Shown piece by piece: positions 1 to 12,349 of a stretch of 64,000 bases of DNA. The position numbers and the translations under genes are program-made. Within the stretch, counting starts at the first letter, position 1; the number at the start of each line of letters is the position of its first letter. The DNA comes from Powellomyces hirtus (lineage: Eukaryota; Chytridiomycota; Chytridiomycetes; Spizellomycetales; Powellomycetaceae), in the NCBI GenBank assembly GCA_025526995.1, contig JAHLKG010000023.1, positions 496,001-560,000 on the forward strand, in the 5' to 3' direction. Under the pieces are notes generated by a model. It was not told the origin of the DNA, did no database searches, and worked only from the letters and a program-made list of their open reading frames with translations.

Positions 1-2452
1 CGGCTCGCACGCCCGTCCTGAATCGATCGACAAATTCGCGCATCGTGACTTTGCCGCCTTCATCGGCATACGGGTTGTGCAAGTCGGCATTGAGTTCCAT
101 GACCGCAAACACGAGTTTCAGGATGACGTTGGCGTCCGATTGCACAGAGTCCTTGTTGCAATTGTACCACCGTTTCGCAAACGCGTCGAGAACCGAGTCA
201 ATAACGACCGTTTCGCCAGGGAGTCGGACCGTCGAAAGAAAGAGCCGGAGGGATTCGTCCACGCGGAGGTTCTTGAACTGCAGCATGTCGAGGAATGCCT
301 GCAAAATGTCACGGTGCTCTTGGACGCCGAGGAAGCGGCCAAGCTGGCGCCGGCTGAGCCCTGGTGTGACGTGCAGGAAATGAGCAATGGCTTCGGGAGT
401 GCAGGGAAAGGCGCGTTTGGATATCAGGTACGCGACGGCTTTGATGGGGTTGGTCGAAAACTTGCGGACGGCAGCCTGCACGGCGGGACTCGGAGCGCGC
501 GGCGTGTACTGCCATCGTTCGTCTTTGAGCACCAGCTGTGAGGTTTGTAGGGCAAGAATGTTTTTGATTTGGAACGTCGAGTTGTCGGGGTCGTGAGGGT
601 CTTCTTGCAGCAGCTTGGCAATGACCAAAACATCACTGAACAGAAATAGGTAGCGATCCTTGACGGTGCTGGTTGTAATGACCTGCCATGCGCGGCCTTG
701 CTGCAGAAACTCTCGCGGACTCTGAGTCAAAAAGGTGGGATCAGTTGGCGTCGGGAACAATGGGGACAAGGGTAAAGTGGCCTCACGAGGCGAGACGAGT
801 GGTTGGGATGGCCTTTGTGCGCCGCCGCCAGACGGTTCGCGAATGACCGGGACCTGCCGGAGGGGATGCAAAAGATGACTGCCTTGGCGACCCGTCATCG
901 GAGGGCGTTCATTGGCGGCGACCGAGACTTCCGATTCAGATCTTTGCCTGCGGTATCCTGGACGCGCTGGAGATTCCGGCGGAGACATGATTCCTCCGGC
1001 GGTCGGTTGGGTTCTGGAGGCGATCAAGTCGGCGACCGGGTGCTGCTGGCCAGAGGACCGCGACGACGACGACGCGGGCGCTGCTGCTGCTGCTGCCAAT
1101 CTTTTGCCATGCCCATCGGCCTCGTCGTCTCCATCGTCGTAATCGTATCTGGGAACCGGTCGTCGCTCGTGCTGCAGCAGCAGCGGCGGCGGCGGTGGCT
1201 GGCGAGTGTGAGGGGAACGAGGAGTGCGGGGGGAGGTGGGAGAGGGAGGGCTGGACATTTCGACAGCGTGTTCCATCTTTGGTGGAGCCAGCATCCGTGG
1301 GCGACTCGACGAGCGAACTGGGAAACCGGCGGGCATGTTGGGCATGGGCATGGAAGGATCCACGTGCATAGGCACGGAAGAGGAAAAGAGAGAGGACGGT
1401 GGCGAGATGCGGCCAGATCGGGTGGAATCGTTGCGGGGCAATTCGAACGAGTGGTCGTCGTGGGCAGCGTTCTCGGGTGCGGTGGAGGGATCACTGCCCG
1501 TGTCGTCGGGCGCCATGTAAGGCGCTAGCAAGCCGACGCCAGTGTCCATGTCTTCCTTTCCATCGCTCGGAGTCAAGGAGGAGGAGTTTGAGATGCTGCT
1601 GCGGCGGACGTTGCTTCCTCGTCTCCCCAGTGTGGTCTTGCACCGTCGAACAAAGGAGGGAGAGTCTCTGGTGGTGGTGGTGGTGGTGAAAGAAGCAGTG
1701 TCATTGCCCTCGTTTACCGTGCTTTGGTGAACCACGGCAGCTTCGGCGCGGGAGGTGGGTCGGCGTTCGAGTTCCGCCCGCGGGCCCTCGTTTCTTGTCC
1801 TGCCCGGGCCCAGAAAGCCAATGGCCTGAGCTCTGGTGCGCAGCCTGTCTTCTGCAGTGACGGATGGCGCGGGCGCGGGGTTGGTTTCTGGGAGTAGGGT
1901 CAATCCAGCGGCAGCTGCGGCCGCGTCCCTTTCCTTTTGGCGTTTTTCTTCCACGTGTCGCAGTTTGCGCTCAAAGGTGGTCTCGTTTGCGTCCTCTGCT
2001 TCCTTTTGATAGCGCAGCTCTTCTTCCTTGCGCCGCAGCATGACAGAGATGCGTTCGAGACTGACCAAGCCATGGTATTCGGCGGAGCGGCCGGCGCCTG
2101 CAGCAGGTTGAGCTTGAGCTTGGGGGTAGACTGGTGTTGGTGGCGAAGCAAGTAGAAAGTCGTGTGTTTGGACCAGAGGAGAGACTCTGGAGGAAGAGGT
2201 GGGAGGAGGGAGTTGGGGCGGGCCAACCCCCTCTGCAGCGGGGGAGACTGGAATGGGCTGGGAAGCGAGAGCGGGGTGGTGGTGGTGGTGGTGGTGGTAG
2301 GGCGAGAGCAGTGGGGTTGCAGTGTCGATTGGGGCGAGAGGTGAGGCGAGTCCAGCCTCTTTGCGCTCTGTGCCTCTTCGTCGGAGGAAGCCTATTGCGG
2401 CGGCCCGTTGAGTTCCCTGGGGCGGCGGCGGCGGCGACGGCGGAGCGGACAT
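1..2452 (-). CDS. Sec7-domain ARF guanine-nucleotide exchange factor (3' end outside window)
   Basis: One intronless frame runs from the ATG at 2450-2452 to the window edge, about 817 codons, so the C-terminus is missing. The first ~135 residues are Pro/Ser-rich with a His run (2281-2302). A charged Glu/Lys/Arg coiled coil follows at about residues 135-178, then a long disordered stretch. A PH-like segment containing RYLFLFSDVLVIAK lies near residues 575-635. A Sec7 domain starts near residue 650, with the blocks KAVAYLISKRAF, GLSRRQLGRFLG, RLPGETVVIDSVLDAFAKRW and LNADLHNPYADEG. Sec7 proteins load GTP onto ARF GTPases at Golgi, endosome or plasma membrane. The PH-like-before-Sec7 order differs from cytohesins, so the exact subfamily is left open. 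An internal ATG at 1516 is also possible, but upstream coding is continuous and the coiled coil lies before it. Confidence 0.85.
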   Translation of the reverse strand, partial: MSAPPSPPPPPQGTQRAAAIGFLRRRGTERKEAGLASPLAPIDTATPLLSPYHHHHHHHPALASQPIPVSPAAEGVGPPQLPPPTSSSRVSPLVQTHDFLLASPPTPVYPQAQAQPAAGAGRSAEYHGLVSLERISVMLRRKEEELRYQKEAEDANETTFERKLRHVEEKRQKERDAAAAAAGLTLLPETNPAPAPSVTAEDRLRTRAQAIGFLGPGRTRNEGPRAELERRPTSRAEAAVVHQSTVNEGNDTASFTTTTTTRDSPSFVRRCKTTLGRRGSNVRRSSISNSSSLTPSDGKEDMDTGVGLLAPYMAPDDTGSDPSTAPENAAHDDHSFELPRNDSTRSGRISPPSSLFSSSVPMHVDPSMPMPNMPAGFPVRSSSRPRMLAPPKMEHAVEMSSPPSPTSPRTPRSPHTRQPPPPPLLLQHERRPVPRYDYDDGDDEADGHGKRLAAAAAAPASSSSRSSGQQHPVADLIASRTQPTAGGIMSPPESPARPGYRRQRSESEVSVAANERPPMTGRQGSHLLHPLRQVPVIREPSGGGAQRPSQPLVSPREATLPLSPLFPTPTDPTFLTQSPREFLQQGRAWQVITTSTVKDRYLFLFSDVLVIAKLLQEDPHDPDNSTFQIKNILALQTSQLVLKDERWQYTPRAPSPAVQAAVRKFSTNPIKAVAYLISKRAFPCTPEAIAHFLHVTPGLSRRQLGRFLGVQEHRDILQAFLDMLQFKNLRVDESLRLFLSTVRLPGETVVIDSVLDAFAKRWYNCNKDSVQSDANVILKLVFAVMELNADLHNPYADEGGKVTMREFVDRFRTGVRA

Positions 2453-2750
2453 GAGGGGGTATACCAAAGCGAGAGAGGAGACCAGGACGACGACAGCACA
2501 GCAGGGGGACTAGGAGAGCGACGTGGGAAAGAACTCGTTAGTTAGTGAGTGGGTGGGAGCAGCAGGGAGTAGTGGAGGAGGGAGTAGGAGGAGCGGGTTT
2601 GAACTGTGGGAGCGTTGGGGTTGCGTGCGTGCGGTCAGCCTGTCAATAATAGAGATATCATACATAAGATAATAGTAAGTCATCATCATCATCACCCATC
2701 CATCACTCCATTATTGGGGGGCCGCGGCACACACGTGAGAGAAACGCTTT

Positions 2751-2795
2751 GATTGATTGATTGACTTGACTTGACTTGACTGAGTGACTGACTCA
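2751..2795. repeat. GATT/TTGAC microsatellite
   Basis: GATT is repeated about three times and is followed by four TTGAC units, then TGAGTGACTGACT. Confidence 0.8.
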
Positions 2796-2927
2796 TGGAC
2801 TCCTTATTGCCTCTTTCATAAGTCAGTCTCTCTTGATGAGAACGAAAGATCACTCACTCAGTCAATCACTCCTCGTTCCCCTTTCTTTCTTTCTTTTTGC
2901 CCCCAAAACACTCGCCCAGGGCCCTGC

Positions 2928-3003
2928 TACATCTGGCATAACAACTACGTCTGGCATCACTACATCTGGGATAGCTACATGTGCCACAACTACATCTGGT
3001 AAC
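2928..3003. repeat. ~16-bp minisatellite, five imperfect units
   Basis: Five imperfect copies of a 15-16 bp unit with the core CTACATCTGGCAT stand head to tail. Units differ by one to three substitutions. Confidence 0.7.
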
Positions 3004-3416
3004 TAGATATGGCATGAGTACTGAATCTGGAAATGCTGAATCTGGGACCCACTCAGTCGATAGTGATGATGATGATGCTGGATATGGTGGCGTCCCATCT
3101 GACTATATGCAGTATGTCCATGTCCAAGCGACGAGCGAATCTCCACAAGTCACTCAATCAATCGCTCACTCAGTCAATCCTCCCCCCATTTGCTATCAAT
3201 TGTCACTCACTCAGTCTAAGAGCTTTACTCGGATCATAGTCCATCCTACTCCTGGTATCTACCACTCTTCAACCATGAAACCCGCCCCCATCTCCCCCTC
3301 TTTTCCTATTTGTGAAACGGCAATCCGCCCCCCTCTTTCGTCCATCTATATATGGGCAAAGCCGCATACCCAATCAAAATATCTTCACTATCGCCGACAC
3401 TCGCCAAAATGTAAAT

Positions 3417-3486
3417 GCATTGGCCGAGAATCGAACTCGGGTCTACCGCGTGGCAGGCGGTAATTATGCCACTAAACCACCAATGC
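3417..3486 (-). tRNA. tRNA-Gly (anticodon GCC)
   Basis: The minus strand folds as a complete 70-nt cloverleaf without an encoded CCA or an intron. The acceptor stem GCATTGG pairs with CCAATGC. The D arm carries GTTTAGTGG. The anticodon stem ACCGC/GCGGT encloses the loop CTGCCAC with anticodon GCC. The T stem CCGAG/CTCGG encloses TTCGATT. All stems pair perfectly. Confidence 0.97.
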
Positions 3487-4438
3487 CGGCGATGGACAAC
3501 CGTTCACCACGTCCAAACGCATACACATATTGCTTGCACCATGGGAATTGCGATCGCTTGTGGCTTGCGCCTCAACCCCTCAACGCAAAAGGAAAGTTCC
3601 CCTTTCCCTATCGTCCTTCCCTATTCTCCCCTGTTAAGAAAAGAGTCTCATCCTCTTTAAGCCATAACGGTTATGATGACATTCCCAGACGTTTATTTCC
3701 CATTACTTCATGTCTTTGTCTGAAAATGTGGCAAACCCAGCACCAGACTCCGAGTCTATCTGAAACAAGGCGTTCCCATGTTGTAGGTCCTTTTCCTACC
3801 TCACATGCGTAATGGTGATGATGCAACCACGGTACAGTGTGCTTTTTTTCTTGGCCCAGGAAGCTATCCTTGTAGCATGTCTCACTTCCACAACCACAAC
3901 CCTCCCCGCCCGCGTTCGCCTTCCTTAAATGTCTCACTTCACAGACGCGTTTCCCAATCCCCTCCCTCCGCAAGCCTATCCATCACCTCCTCCCTCCATT
4001 GCTCACTCCCGCGTCTACCAACCCAACCCAGCCCCTTCCGAAAAAAGCTCTGCTGGCCAGCTCCTTTTCTCGTGGTGGCATCATGTCGAGCCAAGTCGAG
4101 TCCGGGCAGGCATCCCTTCGCCTTCTTGCCATTCCTCGCCGCCAGCCTCCTGAAAGAGCCTCCCCAAAGGGCCTCCCGAAAGAGCCTCCTGGCCATGTGG
4201 GGACAGTCTAATGATCATGTCTAAATTTCAATCTATGACATCTACAATCCTGAAAGGGTCAAGGTGGTCCCCCCCCCATATGATTTTCGCTCATCTATAT
4301 AAAGACCACAGCGATTTGTTCCCTCGCTCTCCATTCTCAAGCTTTTTTTACCCCATCCTGTCCACGACCCACTCGTCCACCATCTCATACACTCCACTGT
4401 GAACCCAAAAAAAAACTTGCCCACAACTCACACAAACC
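3487..4438. other. Intergenic region, promoter side of the YTH gene
   Basis: Pyrimidine-rich DNA without a supported gene. Imperfect GAAAGAGCCTCC repeats occur around 4150-4190. A TATA element precedes the YTH gene. Confidence 0.55.
4296..4303 (+). promoter_or_regulatory. TATA box of the YTH gene
   Basis: TATATAAA lies 136 bp upstream of the ATG at 4439, with pyrimidine-rich DNA downstream as is common at fungal start sites. Confidence 0.5.
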
Positions 4439-7400
4439 ATGAGCGACTCCCGCCAAGGAAGCGCAGCGCCATCCTCCTCCAACTCTGTCGACGGGGACCC
4501 CAGAGACTACTCTGTCTCGCAATTCCTCGAACCGTTCCGCCGCTGCTACAGCATGCCACCCGCGGGATCAGGTCCGGTACCTGATGCTGAAGAGACCGAT
4601 TTTCCCGCTGCCGGCGGCGCTCAAGGCACCCATGATCTGAACAACTTTCCAAACTCGTCCCACACCCAGTGCAATCAGCAACAGACCCAGCCAGAGCTCC
4701 AATCAAAACCTGCAAACGACAAGCCCATTCCCGCAAAACTCACAATCGCGACCTCAAAGGCATCTTACGCCAATACCGTCGCAAACGGACGCACCGACAG
4801 CCCACCCACGCGTGGCCAAGACATCTCAACTGACTGGGCAAGCTCCTTGTCGACCACGTTCCGCTTCGAACCCCAATTTGACGAGCCTCGCAATCGCTAC
4901 CTCCCGACGCCAATGGACATCCCGTCGGCACCGCTGCCCGCCATGCCTGGACGCGCCCTGCGCTTCCACCCGCAACCGTGTCAGCATCCCATTGTCCCAC
5001 AGCCGCCTCCCGTGCATCACATGCAGTACCCGGCAACTCCATACCAGTTGGATTGCTGCCCTTGTGCTTGCTCGGCGGTTTATGGGCCTTGTCACCATGA
5101 TGCAAAGGGGATCCACACCCACCACCATCATCATCACCAGCCCGCGTCGCCTCCGGCTCTTCCTTACACCTTTGATTTTGGAACTGCTAACCCGTACATG
5201 AGTCCACTCTCGCCGCCAATGTTCTCGCAGCCGCAAGTCCCCCTTTCGTACGGCGGTGGCATGAACGGGGCCGCCACCACCAACACTACCAACGGCGCCC
5301 ATAATTGCGGGCAGACCCCTCCGGATGCGTACCGAGTCCAACCCGCAATGACACACCACAGCCACCGGTACGACAGAGACGTGAGATTGGGCGCAAAGTC
5401 TTACGCTTCGGCAGTCAGCAACACCACCAACGCTGACCGAGACACCAGGCACGCGCCTGCCCCTCCGACCTTCATCCAGTCGTCTCCCCCTTCCGGCTCT
5501 GCTCTCAATGGACGCCATGGACGCCACAATGAAAAAGACCGCGGTCGCTGGATGGAAGACACTATTAAAATGGACTGGCAACAACACCGTCATGCAAAGA
5601 ACAACAACAATCATAACAATCATGCCGTGCTCCACGACGACAGCAAGGCCATGTGGTGAGTGCGCTGACATGATATGAGACATGCAGTCGGGGTTGGCGA
5701 GTGTGGCTTGCGGGGACTGATAGTTTCCTTGTACGACTGCTGGTTTAGGGTCGGTAACCTCCCCACTGGCATTACGGAATCTGACATCCGAGACTTTTTC
5801 GACCACCGGCACAATGTCACGGTAAGGGGGTCGTTTGGGCGCGCGCGGGATCGTCTGCTTCACGAGTGGCGCGGGTGTGGCTTGTTTGGTTTTGACGGGC
5901 GCGTTTATTTCTCACCTCTGTTCGGAACACGCCCTGCTTTATCTCTCCCATCATCTATCTAGTCGGTCGCCTACATTTCAAAAACCCGCTGCGCGTTCGT
6001 CAACTTTGAATCGACCCACGATGTTGAAGAAGCTATCCACTGCTACAACCATTCCTTCTTCAAGGGCTGTCTGGTTGCGTGCAAGTCCCGCAAGGTAGGT
6101 AGGCCAAGAATGCATCAAGGGGGACAAGGTGGGGCCTAACATGGCCTTTTTGGTTCTTCTTTTCCCGCCGCGTCTATAGGACTATAGGCCTCGCAAAGGC
6201 AGCGCCAGCAGCTCCGGCTCCAGCGGTGATACCCGCGCCATGACAGCCGCCGCCCTCATTCCCAGCCGCAACACCAACACCAACAACAACAACAACAACA
6301 ACAAATCCACTTCGCCTTCTTCCACATCCACCCGCCGCGCAGGCAGCCACAACAGCACCGTCAGCAGCAGCAGCGGCGCCTACTCGGCGGCCAATTCAAG
6401 CAAGAAAGGCTCACCCATGTCCTCAGGTTCTTCCTCTTCGTCCCAACCGCCCTTTGAAAACAAATACTTTATCCTCAAATCACTCACGAAAGACGATCTG
6501 GATATTGCGCGAGAGAAGGGCCTGTGGGCAACTCAGCCCAAGAATGAACCGATTTTGAACAAGGCGTTTGCGGTAGGCGGAGCAATGACGAAACTCAGGT
6601 GTCCCTAAAAAACAGCGTCTGATTGCCCGCGGTCCCATCTAGAAATCCCGCAATGTGTACCTCATTTTCAGTGCGAATAAGAGCGGCGAGTTTTATGGAT
6701 ATGCGAGGTATGGGAACAAGAACACCAACACCACCCGTTCCTCGATCCCCTGGTCCGCTAATCATGACTGAACATGCACATGACGGATGGATTGCAGAAT
6801 GGAATCCCCAATCGATGCTTCCACCGCTGATCACATTGATTGGGTACCCGTCACGATCAACAACGCCGGCAACTCAGTGACCAGTGCAGCGAGTGCAACG
6901 GACGCTGCAGCGGCAACCCCGCCTGCTACGTCGGACGCCGTTGATCGCGTTCCGCCTAAATGGGGTAAGTCATCGATGATGTATACGAACAAGAAACCAT
7001 GCCTCCTCCTTGTTTGAAGTTTGATGGTTCCATTTGCCCCCGCATGTTCCATTTTAGGCACACCCTTCCGCATTGCCTGGCACACCACGCACCCGCTGCC
7101 CTTCCCCGCCGTCAACCACATTTACAACGCCTGGAACGGAAACAAGCCCGTCAAAATCTCCCGCGACGGTATCGAACTCGATACACTTGCTGGCGGGACC
7201 CTCCTTGACCATTTCGCAACCAATAATAATGAGGACGACAAGGAGGGCGACACGTGCGGACACGCCAAGGGACCGCATGATGAGAGGGAGAAAGAGCAGT
7301 GGCAGGTTTTGCCGAGAATTGATACTGAGCGGTGAGTCTTCGGGTTAGGAACCTGTGTCCACAGGAAACGATGGATATTGAATTGAGTTACTGTATCCCC

Positions 7401-7534
7401 TTCCTGCTTTTTTTCCCCCCCTAACCCAACTCAGCCCACTCTCGCGTTGCAACGCTCCCGCCACCGTCAAACAGCCCCGCCAAGCCTTCCTGACGCCTGA
7501 CACCCCATCCTGTCCCATCGTTGCTCCTGTCTGA
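4439..7534 (+). CDS. RRM and YTH domain RNA-binding protein (m6A reader family)
   Basis: Exons 4439-5655, 5749-5821, 5963-6094, 6180-6572, 6643-6707, 6798-6964, 7058-7331 and 7435-7534 join in frame to 806 aa. The first ~400 residues are Pro/Asn/His-rich and probably disordered. An RRM spans about residues 405-475 (WVGNLPTGITESDI as RNP2, CAFVNFES as RNP1). A YTH domain spans about 564-735 (NKYFILKSLTKDDL, KGLWATQ, VYLIFSANKSGEFYGYARM, PFRIAWHTTHPLPF). The two Trp residues expected for the methyl-adenine cage are present. YTH domains bind N6-methyladenosine in RNA, so a role in mRNA processing or decay is inferred. The last intron (7332-7434) has GTGAGT and a long pyrimidine tract; retaining it gives a TGA at once (7333-7335). 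Confidence 0.9.
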
Positions 7535-8207
7535 AAAAAAAAAAAAAGTGCAGAAAAAACAGCAAAACAAAACCCAAAAACATACAACAAACACGACACC
7601 GATATGCACGAGAAAGCAATACCCGAGCATTCAGTACCTACAAGCACCATCAACACCACCACCCCCACCATCCATTCCAGCGTCGTGCGTCCCACTCTTG
7701 TTTGTCTGCGGGTCTCCGCTCAACATCCAGTTGAGTCCGGCCTCGTTTTTCTTTCTGCCACATGGCTCCTTTGGTTCGGTTTTGCCCGCGAGTTCTTGCT
7801 TTGGGGGGGGGGGTTGCACAAGCCCCACCCCGGTTGTGTATATATGTAGGATATACATCGGCTATGGCGGGCGTGTTTTTTTTCGAGGTTCTGCCCTTCT
7901 GTTGCTTTTTGGGTGGGGCATTTTTGGCTGCTGGCTTTTGCTTTTGCTCTTGCTTTTGTAGATGGTGCTTCTGTCTGTATTGTGTATGTAGTGTGTGTAT
8001 TAAAATATGTTTGAAAGATGTGTTTGTGCAAAGTGCAGCTGATTTTTCCAAAATTACATCTGACGCGATGTTTGTGGTTGCTTTTTTCGGGTGCGAGTTT
8101 GCACCAATGAAGAACAAAAAAAAAGAAAAAAAATCTCACTCATTTGTTTTTCATCAGATCGTACACCTACGTCAATATATGCACGCGAGAGTCATTCGTC
8201 CTTTCGT
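7535..8207. other. Convergent 3' flanks of the YTH and cyclase-like genes
   Basis: Low-complexity A, G and T runs and TATATATG motifs suit 3' UTRs and polyadenylation signals. No gene is seen, and the ORFs here are homopolymer-driven. Confidence 0.5.
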
Positions 8208-11200
8208 CTACTCCCACCGCCAAACCCCATCCCACGGATCAGGCAACACGACCGCCCCGTCCATGACGGCCGAGCAGCGGTCAAACATGACGCGCGCGGG
8301 CGCGTCGTCTGTGATCGCCACGGCTTTTTCGAAATGTCCCGCGGCGACGCGGAAATTCTGCATGCGGTATTCGGAGAGGCCGAGCTCGTAGCAGATCAGG
8401 GCCTAAATGTCAAACAAAAAAAAAAAAGAGAGAGAGAGAGGTCAGAAAAAGATTGAGACGTGAGAGAGGGAGGGGTCAAGTACGTACGGTCAACACCGAC
8501 TGATCCAACGGCGTCTTCCCATCCGCCAACACCTGATGCACCACCATCAGCTGCTGCTGCGGCTGCTGGTCCGGCAAGTGGATCTGTACTCCCGCGCCCG
8601 GGCCTCCATCCACCGGCGGAGTTTGGGGCCTCACCCCCGGCACGACCTCCAACGCATCCAACTCCCTAATATGAAAACTGCCCGCGACCAAATCCGCCGT
8701 GGGCGCATCGACCAAAATCAAGGGCGTATCAACCGCCAACGCCGTTGTCGTCGTTGTTGTTGACGGGCGGGAGGACGGAAAGGGGGATAGGGCGGGTGTG
8801 TAGAGCTCCGACAGCGCGTGCAGGAGGTGGGTGCGATGCGTCGGGGCGCCGATACACGCCCAATCGGTGTTGGTGGCGCCCCACAGACCTGACACGACGC
8901 TCCCTGTGCAGATGACGATGGCCGCGCGCGGGCTGGTGTGGCGGATTTGCAGGGCCGTGAGGAGAGCGTTGCGCGCGGCGGTGGCGGGCGAGGGCGTTGC
9001 GGGGACGGAGGTGCTGCCGAGGGCGGTGGAGTGGAAGAGGATGGTGGCGGTGGTCGGGGTTTGGGAGTAGACGAGGCCGTCTGCGGAAAAAAAGAGTAAG
9101 GAATAAGAGAAAGGTGCGTGAGAGGGGGGGAGAAGGAGCGTTGGGGAAAGGAGAGGATGAGGCGTACGGTTTTGGGCTGCGGACTGGTGAATGGGGGATA
9201 GCGTTGCTGTCAAGTCGGAGAGAACTTGGGACGCGGGGGTGGACATGTCGAGGTCGGTTTCTGTAAGCACGAGATGGAGAGCAAAAGAACGGGAAATGCT
9301 GAGTTAGAGATACGGAGAGGGGGAGGAATGAGTGTGGGCTTATTTCGTCTCTTTTACCTGGCAAAATGGTGCTGACGACAGAAGCGATCCCGCGGGTGCC
9401 TTTGTCGAGATTGGACCGGAGAACGTGGGGCGTGTCTTCCGTGCTGAAATATCTACAAAAAAAAAACGATGCGAATCGTTACACGCACAGCCCGAAGGCG
9501 AGACAGACCCGCACGGGGGGAAGATAGAAACATCATCATCTTCATCAAACACCTACCTCCGAATGGCTCTCGTTCGCCGCACCTCCTCATTCACAGCCCC
9601 GACGGCCACTAGCAAGCCTTTATTCTCCGGCACCATCTCCACGACCCAATCCACAACCACCCTCAACCCATCGTCATTCACAAACACCTCCCCAACGCCA
9701 TACACTCTCCCCGCACGGCCATCATACACTGCGGCAATATCCCGCACCAAACCACCATTGTCCGCCCCGAGCCACGTGTCGTACGATGCGATGGCGGGGA
9801 GCGGTCCGGCGGCGATCGTGAGCGTCGGGTGGGGTGTGGAGGATAGGAGACGACCCGCGTGGTTGAGGTGCAGGAGAAGGACGGGGGAGACGAGCAGCGT
9901 CGAGGTGAGCGAGGAGAGTGTGGATTGGCTTTGGAGGAGCGCTTTTTGGACGGTTTTGAGAATCATGGTCTTGTCGAGCATTCCGCCCGCTGAGATGGAA
10001 TCACGGGGGAGTCAAAAGCATGAAAGCGTATTAGTAAGTATTGAAACCCTGCGGTGGGCTAAACAATTCCGCCATCTGTTTTGTTTACCCAGGGTTGAGA
10101 AACTCGCCAACAACAGCTCGTCGTCTTTCCCGAACGGGGTGTTGGGCGCCGGCAGCTTGTTGATGATCTGCGTGACCCCTATCACGCGCCCCTGCGCGTT
10201 CCGCATCGGCATGCAGAGGATATTGCGCGTGCGGAAGCCCGTCTTGTTGTCAATCTCGCGGTTGAAACGAGGGTCCTTGTATGCTATAGCCCATGCATCA
10301 CAGAAAAGGGAGGGGTCGATTGATCAGTCAGGGCAGTGGAGGGGGACTTTGATAAGAGGGCGGTTCGTCTACGTACCGTTTGGAATGTTCAACGTCTTCC
10401 CACTCGTTGCAACATACCCCGCAATGCCTTTATTGAGCGGCACCCGGATCTCCTGGGTCCCCTGCGCAACCGTCGTCCACAGCTCCTGTTTCTCCTCATC
10501 CACAATAAACAAACTCGCCCGTTCCGCCGACAACAGCTCCTGCACCGTCTTCATGATCGTCGTAATCAAGTCCGCCAGATCAAGTTCAGTCGACATGACA
10601 GAAGCGGTATCGATGATGGCGCGCACGTGGGCGTTCCGCCCACCCCCGTCCCCACTGGCTCCCCCATGGCCGCCGCCACCGTCCCCAAGGTTCTGGTTGT
10701 ACGCCGCGGCAGCTTCCAACAGCGGGGCGAGCAATGCGCTCCAGATACTCCCCAATGCGCGAGCCACAAACTCATCTTGGTCGTTAAAGTAAGGCGTCGC
10801 ACCCGTACGCGCCTTGTTGATCAGTTCCAGCACCGCCACCACCCGCCCCGTCCGCTGGACCACCAACGGAACCGACAAGATACATTCCGGATCCAATTTC
10901 TCATACCCCGCATGCAGATCCTCCATAAACTGATCACTCGTCTTGACATTGCCCACACACACGACCTCCCCCTTCATCAACGCCCCCGCCGCATAGATCC
11001 GCGGCGTCGGGATGCGCCCCGTGTTGAAACAGCTCGTGCTGGTCGTCTGCGGGTTCACCGCTAGCCAGTTGGACGCGCGAACGCAGACCGTGTCCGTGTC
11101 GGCGTTTTCGTCCACGACGTAGAGCGTGGCGTATTGGGCGTCAACGCTTTCTTTGGCGCAGACAAAGACGGTGGATATTATTTCTGCAGCGTCGCTGGAG

Positions 11201-12315
11201 GAGGAAACGGTGGAGAGGGTTTGCAGAACGCTGCGAAAGGTCTGCACCGTGCGCGTGAGGTACCCGACAAACGCGGCGACGGTCCCGGTGGTGTTGGCGT
11301 CCCGCCGTTGCGCGAGATGCTTGGCGAGGACCTGTACGTCGCTAGACGAGCTTTGCAAGAGTTTGGCATAAAGGTTGATGTTGGCGGCAGCTCCAACGGC
11401 GTCTACGTCACCCCCATCAGGTCCACGCGTGCTGGACCGTGCAAAACTCCCATCTGTAGCAGGTGTGATTTTCTCGGCTGCTGCTGTTCCGGGTGCTGTT
11501 GCCGGGATATGGAATGTGCTGCCGGGTGTCGTGGGTGGAACAGCCGCTTTGGCCAGTGCGGAGAAAAAGGTGGGTTCGATGGTGCCGCCTAGCAATAGAC
11601 TGGTGGCTGGGTGGGTGCTGCTGGGGTGACTGGGTTTGGGACGGCGGGGTTTGACACCTGGGATCTCGCTCCGCTTCCCCGTCATGACTCCGGTCTCTGG
11701 GTGGATGACCTGGTGATACAATCCGATAGAGAAGGGAAAAAGAAACGAGACAATGTGAGACACTGAATGTTCAATAGTGGGGAAGGGAGGTCGAAAACCA
11801 AGTAGCTCGCGCCTGCCCTTGAACAGACGAGTCTAAATCATATGAGGGGCGACTCCCTCGCTCCGCTCAGGGATCCCTCTTGCTTGCACCCTTTGTTCCT
11901 CAACCTTCATCTTCCGCCCGGACTCGTGTGCCTGCTGGATGCTCCCTCAACCGTCCATCATATTCTCTCACCCTCTCTTACCTGACCACAATCGTCGTCT
12001 ACCATTTTGAGGTTCAGGGAGGTGCAGATCGCCCTGACCTGAGCCTCTGCACATCGCTTGACGATCCCCTTCAGGAGGGTATTCCTGTGAACATCAGTCA
12101 TTGCATCAAAGTGAGCCCAGATGGCCTGGATGGTCTCGTTGGTCGTCGCATGGAGGGGGTGTTGCTGCGGCTGCTGCAATTGCTGGTCGGATTGCGATGG
12201 AGGATGCGCCGCGAGGGAAGCGGTGAGAGGGGAGACGTTGAGGGTGAGTTTTGGTAGGGAGCGGTTGCGGCTGAAGGGCGATGGCTGGGGCGGGAGTTGT
12301 TGGTTGTTGCGACGC

Positions 12316-12349
<34 letters not shown>

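Larger units (their letters stand above)
2453..3416. other. Intergenic region with simple repeats
   Basis: No gene is supported here. It holds the upstream region of the Sec7 gene. A TGAT/TTGAC microsatellite lies at 2751-2795 and a short minisatellite at 2928-3003. Short ORFs in this region are repeat-derived. Confidence 0.6.

Noticed and set aside
803..1528. 241-codon plus-strand ORF
   Set aside because: It is antisense to the low-complexity Pro/Ser region of the Sec7 gene, and its Arg/Gly/Val-rich product mirrors that bias. The minus frame is open for 2452 bp and carries real domains.
4826..5863. 345-codon minus-strand ORF
   Set aside because: Antisense to exon 1 of the YTH gene and running across a clear intron. 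No family signal.
9332..10792. 486-codon plus-strand ORF
   Set aside because: Antisense to the cyclase-like gene, reading through four of its introns. The minus strand gives consistent GAF motifs and splice phases.
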